From: Nocardia transvalensis
GTDB taxonomy: Bacteria; Actinomycetota; Actinomycetes; Mycobacteriales; Mycobacteriaceae
Reading direction: 5' to 3'
NCBI RefSeq assembly: GCF_015477765.1
Contig: NZ_JADLQQ010000016.1
Location: 62,001-126,000 of the forward strand
DNA length: 64,000 nucleotides
Every line of letters starts with the position of its first letter. Within the stretch, counting starts at the first letter, position 1. This document shows, one piece after another, positions 58,075-64,000 of this stretch. The notes beneath the pieces are model-generated. The model was not told where the DNA came from and made no database searches. It saw only the letters and a list, made by a program, of their open reading frames with translations. Position numbers and translations under genes: made by a program.

Positions 58075-59472
58075 TTAGAGCGACCAGCCAGGGAACAGCA
58101 AATGTGAAACGGCATAGATCGCCAGGCCGGCCAGCGATCCGACCACCGTTCCGTTGATGCGGATGAATTGCAGATCGCGCCCGGCCTGCAATTCGATCTT
58201 GCGACTCGCCTCGTCGGCATCCCACCGGGCAACCGTATCGCTGATCAGGGTCGCGATCTCGGAACCGTAGTTCGACACCAGGTATCGGACACCGCGTTCG
58301 GTCCAGCCGTCCACCCGGGCGCGCAACTCGGACTCGTCGACCAACCGCTGCCCGAGCTGCTGCACGTTCTCGGTGATCTTGCGGCGCAGTGTGCTGTTCG
58401 GGTCGTCGGCCGACTCCAGAATCATTCGCTTGGCCGCCCGCCAGGTGGCCCGGGCCATTCCGGTGATCTCCTCGCGGCCCATGATCTCGGTCTTGACCCG
58501 TTCGGCCTTCTTGATCATGGCGTCGTCGTACTGCAGATCGTGGGCGAAATCCTCGAGGAAGCGGGTCGCCGCCAGCCGCACCTCGTGATCGGGCTGGGAA
58601 CGAACCTTCCAGGTGAATTCCACCAATTCCCGATAAATTCTCTCCGACAGCAGGATGTTGACGAATTTCGGCGCCCACGAGGGTGCGTCGCGCATGACGA
58701 TCCGATCGATGGTCTCCTGGCTGCCCAGCGCCCATTGGTGGGCCCGCTCGGCCAGCAGATCCAGCAGCGGCGCCTGGCGATTCTCCGCCAACAGCTCCGT
58801 GAGGACGCGGCCGATCGGCGGCCCCCACAGCGGTTCGGCGATGCGTTTGACGATGGTGTGGTCGATCACCTGCTCGACGTCCTCGTCGCGCAGGGCCCCG
58901 ATGACCGCCCGCAGAATCGTCGAGGTCTCCTCCGACACGCGAGCGGCATGCTGCGGATCGGCCATCCACCGCCCCAGCCGCAGCGAGATCTGCGCCGAAT
59001 TCACCTTCTCTACGACGGTGTCGGGCGACAGGAAATTCGTGCGCACGAAGTCGCCGAGGCTCGTGCCGAGCTGATCCTTCTTCTTGCGGATGATCGCGGT
59101 GTGCGGAATCGGCAGCCCGAGCGGATGCCGGAACAGCGCGGTCACCGCGAACCAGTCGGCCAGCGCGCCGACCATGCCGGCCTCCGAGGCCGCCCGCACA
59201 TAGCCGATCCAGGTGCCACCCAATCCCCGCGACCCGGCCCAGCAGCAGAGCAGGTAGACCACCGTCGCCGCCACCAGGAATCCGGTGGCCACCATCTTCA
59301 TCCTGCGCAGGTCGCGGCGTTTGCCCGTCTCGTCCATGAGTGCGGCAAAGGAAGTAGGGGGCTCGGGCGGCGGACCGCCTGTGGCGTTTCCCACTCCGCG
59401 GCGTGATTCGACGGCGGTGCGCGAATCGGTCAGAGCAGGGGCGCTGCCGGGAGGTTGCTCCATATGTTCCAT
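58075..59472 (-). CDS. DUF445 membrane protein (Rv0473-like)
   Basis: A 465-residue DUF445/YheB-like protein. After a disordered Pro-rich start there are membrane segments (KMVATGFLVAATVVYLLCCW), the family motif GMVGALADWFAVTALFRHPLG, long amphipathic helices, and a final hydrophobic segment (VVGSLAGLAIYAVSHLLF). Role in envelope integrity is guessed only. ATG 59472 or 59463. Divergent from the TetR gene. Confidence 0.87.
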   Translation of the reverse strand: MEHMEQPPGSAPALTDSRTAVESRRGVGNATGGPPPEPPTSFAALMDETGKRRDLRRMKMVATGFLVAATVVYLLCCWAGSRGLGGTWIGYVRAASEAGMVGALADWFAVTALFRHPLGLPIPHTAIIRKKKDQLGTSLGDFVRTNFLSPDTVVEKVNSAQISLRLGRWMADPQHAARVSEETSTILRAVIGALRDEDVEQVIDHTIVKRIAEPLWGPPIGRVLTELLAENRQAPLLDLLAERAHQWALGSQETIDRIVMRDAPSWAPKFVNILLSERIYRELVEFTWKVRSQPDHEVRLAATRFLEDFAHDLQYDDAMIKKAERVKTEIMGREEITGMARATWRAAKRMILESADDPNSTLRRKITENVQQLGQRLVDESELRARVDGWTERGVRYLVSNYGSEIATLISDTVARWDADEASRKIELQAGRDLQFIRINGTVVGSLAGLAIYAVSHLLFPGWSL

Positions 59473-59667
59473 TCTGCTGGCTCGATCGGACCACCCTCAC
59501 CCCGCCGCGCCCCAGCGCGGCCGGGCCGAAGTCGGACCATCGCTGGTGGGAAAGACTTAAGCTGGATGGGCCCGCATCCCCGAAACGAGGAGTCGATCCC
59601 CCTGTCCACCGAAGATCTCGTCGAAGTCGGCGACCGAGCGACACGCGCTCCGGCGCGAGGAGGCCGA

Positions 59668-60339
59668 GTGGACGGTCGCAAACGGCGCTGGCACCAGCAC
59701 AAGATCGACCGGCGAGAGGAACTGGTCGACGGCACCCTGGCCGCGATCCGCAAACGCGGCGGCGATGTCGGCATGGACGAGATCGCCGCGGAGATCGGTG
59801 TCTCGAAAACCGTGCTGTACCGGTATTTCTCGGACAAGAGCGATCTGACCCGCGCGACGATGGAGCGTTTCGTCGAAACCACGCTGATGCCGCGCATCTA
59901 CGAGGCGATCAGCGACGATCTCGACGAATATCAACTGGTCCGCAATACGCTGGCCGCCTATGTGCACACCGTCGACGCCGATACCGACGTCTACCGGTTC
60001 ATCATGGGTAACGGCTCCACCACCGACAAATCCACGCTGGCCGATTTCGAGAAATTGTTCGCCGACGTGGTGGCCGCGGTGCTGCGCGACAAGGCCTTCG
60101 ACCGGGGCGTGGAGACCGAGGGCATCATGCTCTACGCCTACGTGCTGGTGGGCGGCGTCCAGTTGGCAACGGACTGGTGGATCACCAATCGCGCGATGTC
60201 GGCGGACAAGATGCTCGACCACATGACGATGATGGCCTGGAGCGCCATCGAGGGCATGGTCCGCGCGGGCGGCTCGCCGGAGAAGTTCAACGCCGTCCCG
60301 CACCGCCTGCCCGACCCGGACCGGCAACGCGAGGACTGA
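59668..60339 (+). CDS. TetR-family regulator (Rv0472c-like)
   Basis: A 223-residue repressor. The N-terminal HTH is seen in RREELVDGTLAAIRKRGGDV and AAEIGVSKTVLYRYFSDKSD; the ligand domain is helical with a Trp-rich segment (ATDWWITNRAM). AGGAGG is 4 nt before GTG 59668. An upstream in-frame ATG (59566) or a CTG near 59602 would add up to 34 residues similar in style to Rv0472c. Ligand unknown; fatty-acid linked genes follow. Confidence 0.85.
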   Translation: MDGRKRRWHQHKIDRREELVDGTLAAIRKRGGDVGMDEIAAEIGVSKTVLYRYFSDKSDLTRATMERFVETTLMPRIYEAISDDLDEYQLVRNTLAAYVHTVDADTDVYRFIMGNGSTTDKSTLADFEKLFADVVAAVLRDKAFDRGVETEGIMLYAYVLVGGVQLATDWWITNRAMSADKMLDHMTMMAWSAIEGMVRAGGSPEKFNAVPHRLPDPDRQRED

Positions 60340-60472
60340 ACGGTCCGTTCCGCGCAACTCCGCCCTTGACCGACCCTCCCATGATCGGCCAGCCTGTTAG
60401 CAGGCGGCAAACAGTCGCGCTGGTCGACGACCGGGCGGAGCCCGACGACGCGGAGAGGCGGAACTGCTCTCT

Positions 60473-61918
<1,446 letters not shown>

Positions 61919-61944
61919 CCAGCCGTCAGGAGATGTAAAAACCC

Positions 61945-63186
61945 ATGGCAGACAGGGAATTCGACCTCGTGCTGTTCGGCGCGACCGGTTTCGTCGGCAA
62001 GCTCACCGCCGACTATCTGGTGGCCGCGGCGCCGCAGGGAGCCCGAATCGCGCTGGCGGGCCGGTCTCCGGAGAAATTGACGGCGGTGCGCGACGAACTG
62101 GGCCCGGCGGCCGCCGACTGGCCGCTCCTGGTGGCGGATTCGTCGGACCAGGCGGCACTGGACTCGCTGGCGGCCCGGACCACCGTGGTCGTCACGACGG
62201 TCGGACCGTATCTGCGCTACGGGCTGGCGCTGGTCCAGGCGTGCGCCCAGGCCGGAACTCACTACGCGGATCTGACCGGAGAGCCGCTGTTCATCCGCGA
62301 ATGTATCGACCGCTACGGCGAGCAGGCCGCGGCGACCGGCGCGAAGATCGTGAATTCCTGTGGCTACGACTCGATTCCGTCCGACCTGAGCGTGTATCAG
62401 CTCTACCGGCGCACGGTCGCCGACAACACCGGCGAACTCGAGGACACCACCCTGGTGGCCTGGCTCAAGGGCGGCGTGAGCGGCGGCACGATCGACTCCG
62501 GGCGCGCGATGATGGAGGCGATCGCCGCCGATCCGTCGAAGGGATCGGTGCTGTCGCATCCGTATTCGCTGAGCCCGGACAAGTCGATGGAGCCCGACGT
62601 GGGCCGGCAGTCCGATCAGGCGCTGGCCCGGGCCTCCACCATCGATCCGAGCCTGGACGGCTGGGTGGCGACGTTCATCATGGCCCAGCACAACACCAAG
62701 ATCGTGCGCCGCACCAACGGCCTGCTGGGCTGGGTGTACGGCAAGAACTTCCGCTATCGCGAGGTCATGAGCGCCGGTTCCTCCCCGGCCGCACCGCTGG
62801 TGGCGGCGGGGATGGCCGGTGGCATCGTGGCGACGATGGCGGCCGGGGCCGTCCTGTCGCGGGTCGCGGCCGGGCGGCGATTGCTGGATCGGGTCCTGCC
62901 CAAGCCGGGCACCGGGCCGAGCGAAAAGGCGCGGCGCAGCGGCTGGTTCACGATGAAGACCTTTGCCCACACCTCCTCCGGTGCGAAATATGTGTGCACC
63001 TTCGCGGGACAGGGCGATCCGGGCTATCAGGCCACCTCGATGCTGCTCGGCGAATCCGGGCTGTGCCTGGCCTTCGACGAGCTGCCGCCGCTCGCGGGCA
63101 TTCTCACCCCGGCCTCGGCAATGGGCGATGCGCTGACCGAGCGGCTGCGCAAGGCCGGGATCACCATCGACGTCGAGCGGGCCTGA
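61945..63186 (+). CDS. Saccharopine-dehydrogenase-like / trans-acting enoyl reductase protein
   Basis: A 413-residue protein. DLVLFGATGFVGKLTADYL is the Rossmann loop, VVVTTVGPYLRYG and HYADLTGEPLFIRE follow as in mycobacterial Rv2449c and the trans-acting enoyl reductase Rv2953. A hydrophobic segment is present (ASPAAPLVAAGMAGGIVATM, about 280-300). It probably reduces a lipid-linked substrate with NADPH. AGGAG lies 11 nt upstream of the ATG. Confidence 0.88.
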   Translation: MADREFDLVLFGATGFVGKLTADYLVAAAPQGARIALAGRSPEKLTAVRDELGPAAADWPLLVADSSDQAALDSLAARTTVVVTTVGPYLRYGLALVQACAQAGTHYADLTGEPLFIRECIDRYGEQAAATGAKIVNSCGYDSIPSDLSVYQLYRRTVADNTGELEDTTLVAWLKGGVSGGTIDSGRAMMEAIAADPSKGSVLSHPYSLSPDKSMEPDVGRQSDQALARASTIDPSLDGWVATFIMAQHNTKIVRRTNGLLGWVYGKNFRYREVMSAGSSPAAPLVAAGMAGGIVATMAAGAVLSRVAAGRRLLDRVLPKPGTGPSEKARRSGWFTMKTFAHTSSGAKYVCTFAGQGDPGYQATSMLLGESGLCLAFDELPPLAGILTPASAMGDALTERLRKAGITIDVERA

Positions 63187-63195
63187 ATCGCCAGT

Positions 63196-63223
63196 TTGTG
63201 TGACACCGCGTCACGCTTATGAT
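63196..63223 (+). promoter_or_regulatory. Promoter of the last methyltransferase gene
   Basis: TTGTGT (63196-63201) and TATGAT (63218-63223) are 16 bp apart. The GTG start follows the -10 by only 6 nt, so the transcript should begin at or next to the start codon (leaderless). Confidence 0.6.
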
Positions 63224-63229
63224 GAGCCG

Positions 63230-63877
63230 GTGAACCTCGCCAGGCGCACGATGAACAATCCGGCCTTCGCGCTGGCCTACGAGCGAGCGTGGCGTCCGGC
63301 GACGTTCTTCCTGGCCACCGGCCGCACCATGCAGGCCGATCGGCGCGACGCCGCGCGCACGCTGCGGTTGCGCGCCGACAGCCGGGTTCTCGATGTCGCG
63401 TGCGGGCCCGGCAATATCACGCACTTCCTGAGCGAGCGGCTCTCCGGCGACGGCTTCGCGGTCGGCGTCGACTTCTCCGCCGCCATGCTGCGGCAGGCGC
63501 GGGCGGACAACTCCGGCCCGCGGGTCGCCTATGTGCGCGGCGACGCACGCCGACTTCCCTTCCCCGACAGCAGTTTCGATGCGGTGTGCTGTTTCGGAGC
63601 GCTCTATCTGATCCCGGAACCGTTGGTGGCCACCCGGGAGATGATCCGGGTCCTGGCTCCCGGTGGACGCATCGCGATCAGCACCAGCCACCGCAGCCAC
63701 GACTGGTTCGGCCGGGTCAGCACGCTCGTCGGCGGGGCGGGCGGGCTGCGCCTGTTCGATCTCGACACCTTCCCGAATCTGTTCTCCCAGAACGGATTGG
63801 TGGAAATCGACCAGCAGGTCCACGGCCTGCTGCAATATGTCAGCGGCTCCCTCCCGGCTAAAAGCATGCCGGGATGA
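63230..63877 (+). CDS. Class I SAM-dependent methyltransferase (UbiE/MenG-like)
   Basis: A 215-residue methyltransferase. Motif I is VLDVACGPGNITHFLS, then VGVDFSAAML and GDARRLPFPDSSFDAVCC, and VLAPGGRIAIS as motif III. Substrate unknown; it follows the dehydrogenase and could act on a lipid or quinone. It is somewhat short, because the frame runs into a repeat element: the last seven codons (PAKSMPG and stop) are repeat DNA. GTG 63230 is used. Confidence 0.88.
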   Translation: MNLARRTMNNPAFALAYERAWRPATFFLATGRTMQADRRDAARTLRLRADSRVLDVACGPGNITHFLSERLSGDGFAVGVDFSAAMLRQARADNSGPRVAYVRGDARRLPFPDSSFDAVCCFGALYLIPEPLVATREMIRVLAPGGRIAISTSHRSHDWFGRVSTLVGGAGGLRLFDLDTFPNLFSQNGLVEIDQQVHGLLQYVSGSLPAKSMPG

Positions 63878-63915
63878 CGAGAAGTGAGCATGCCGGGATG
63901 ACAAAGAGTGCCGGG
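63853..63915. repeat. Hairpin with right-arm repeats at the methyltransferase gene end
   Basis: CCCGGC (63853-63858) pairs with GCCGGG (63868-63873); GCATGCCGGGATGAC recurs at 63889-63903 (24-bp period) and a variant GCCGGGGCGAC at 63910. The same sequence family is at 7742-7850 and 37440-37461. The stop codon of the methyltransferase lies within the first copy. Confidence 0.75.
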
Positions 63916-63950
63916 GCGACAACCTTTGCATTCTGACCAGATCCGAATCT

Positions 63951-63962
63951 GTAACGCGTTAC
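63951..63962. promoter_or_regulatory. Perfect 12-bp palindrome upstream of a gene starting beyond the window
   Basis: GTAACGCGTTAC is followed 27 bp later by GGGGAGGGTG at the window end, which looks like a ribosome binding site. A regulator-binding site for the next plus-strand gene is inferred. Confidence 0.4.
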
Positions 63963-64000
63963 CGTAGGTGCACGGGAGTCGAATCGGAGCGGGGAGGGTG

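Overview
The window is high-GC DNA with dense operons and many GTG starts. Its gene order matches, in reverse, the Mycobacterium tuberculosis stretch from about Rv0529 (ccsA) to Rv0472c. That order, together with mshA (mycothiol), hbhA, senX3-regX3, the actinobacterial ribosomal protein bS22, an F420-type reductase and a trans-acting-enoyl-reductase-like protein, points to a mycolic-acid actinobacterium. Nocardia or a close relative is my best guess; this is inferred from gene content, not from a marker gene search.

Layout. 1-6344: the minus-strand cytochrome c maturation and heme block hemL, phosphoglycerate-mutase-like, TlpA-like thioredoxin, ccdA, resB, ccsB, mostly joined by 4-bp start/stop overlaps. 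6599-8130: small secreted and membrane proteins. 8132-16757: tetrapyrrole genes rex, hemA, hemC, hemD and hemB, interrupted by a Sel1-repeat protein and a small zinc-finger anti-sigma/thioredoxin pair; a Rex-type operator lies upstream of rex. 17277-28717: glutaredoxin-like, serB-like, acyltransferase, epimerase, bS22, excisionase-type HTH, proC, thioesterase, sugar isomerase, a Pro-rich membrane protein, ppx, an Rv0495c-like protein and a secreted protein. 28866-39736: regX3/senX3, then inserted genes (HxlR with an F420-type reductase, secreted CocE hydrolase, secreted serine protease), then gpmA, ROK kinase, YbjN and mshA. 40224-53539: nitrilase, alpha/beta hydrolase, SDR, L,D-transpeptidase with murB, two DUF2505 proteins, a methyltransferase-like protein, an unrecognised 497-residue protein, an AbiEi-like protein, a DUF2993 protein, deoC, GNAT and purU. 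53916-63877: two paralogous hydrolases, DUF2516, hbhA with its XRE regulator, DUF445, TetR, an ABC1 kinase, a saccharopine-dehydrogenase-like protein and a methyltransferase.

How the genes work together. HemL, HemA, HemC, HemD and HemB make uroporphyrinogen III for heme. CcsB/ResB with CcdA/TlpA attach heme to apocytochromes c. Rex probably ties heme supply to the NADH/NAD+ ratio, as known for rex-hemACD of Streptomyces. SenX3-RegX3 senses phosphate. MshA starts mycothiol synthesis; MurB and the L,D-transpeptidase build peptidoglycan.

The most unusual signal is in intergenic DNA. At eight places a short GC-rich hairpin, at several loci starting directly at a stop codon, is followed by tandem copies of its 3' arm with locus-specific periods of 20 to 34 bp (25 bp at four of them). 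There is also a 111-bp non-coding element present twice without gaps, a nested palindrome repeat family in 107-bp tandem units, a 95-bp imperfect palindrome near rex, and a 25-codon ORF stitched between hemA and hemC by two ATGA overlaps. No tRNA, rRNA, CRISPR array, insertion sequence or prophage was recognised.
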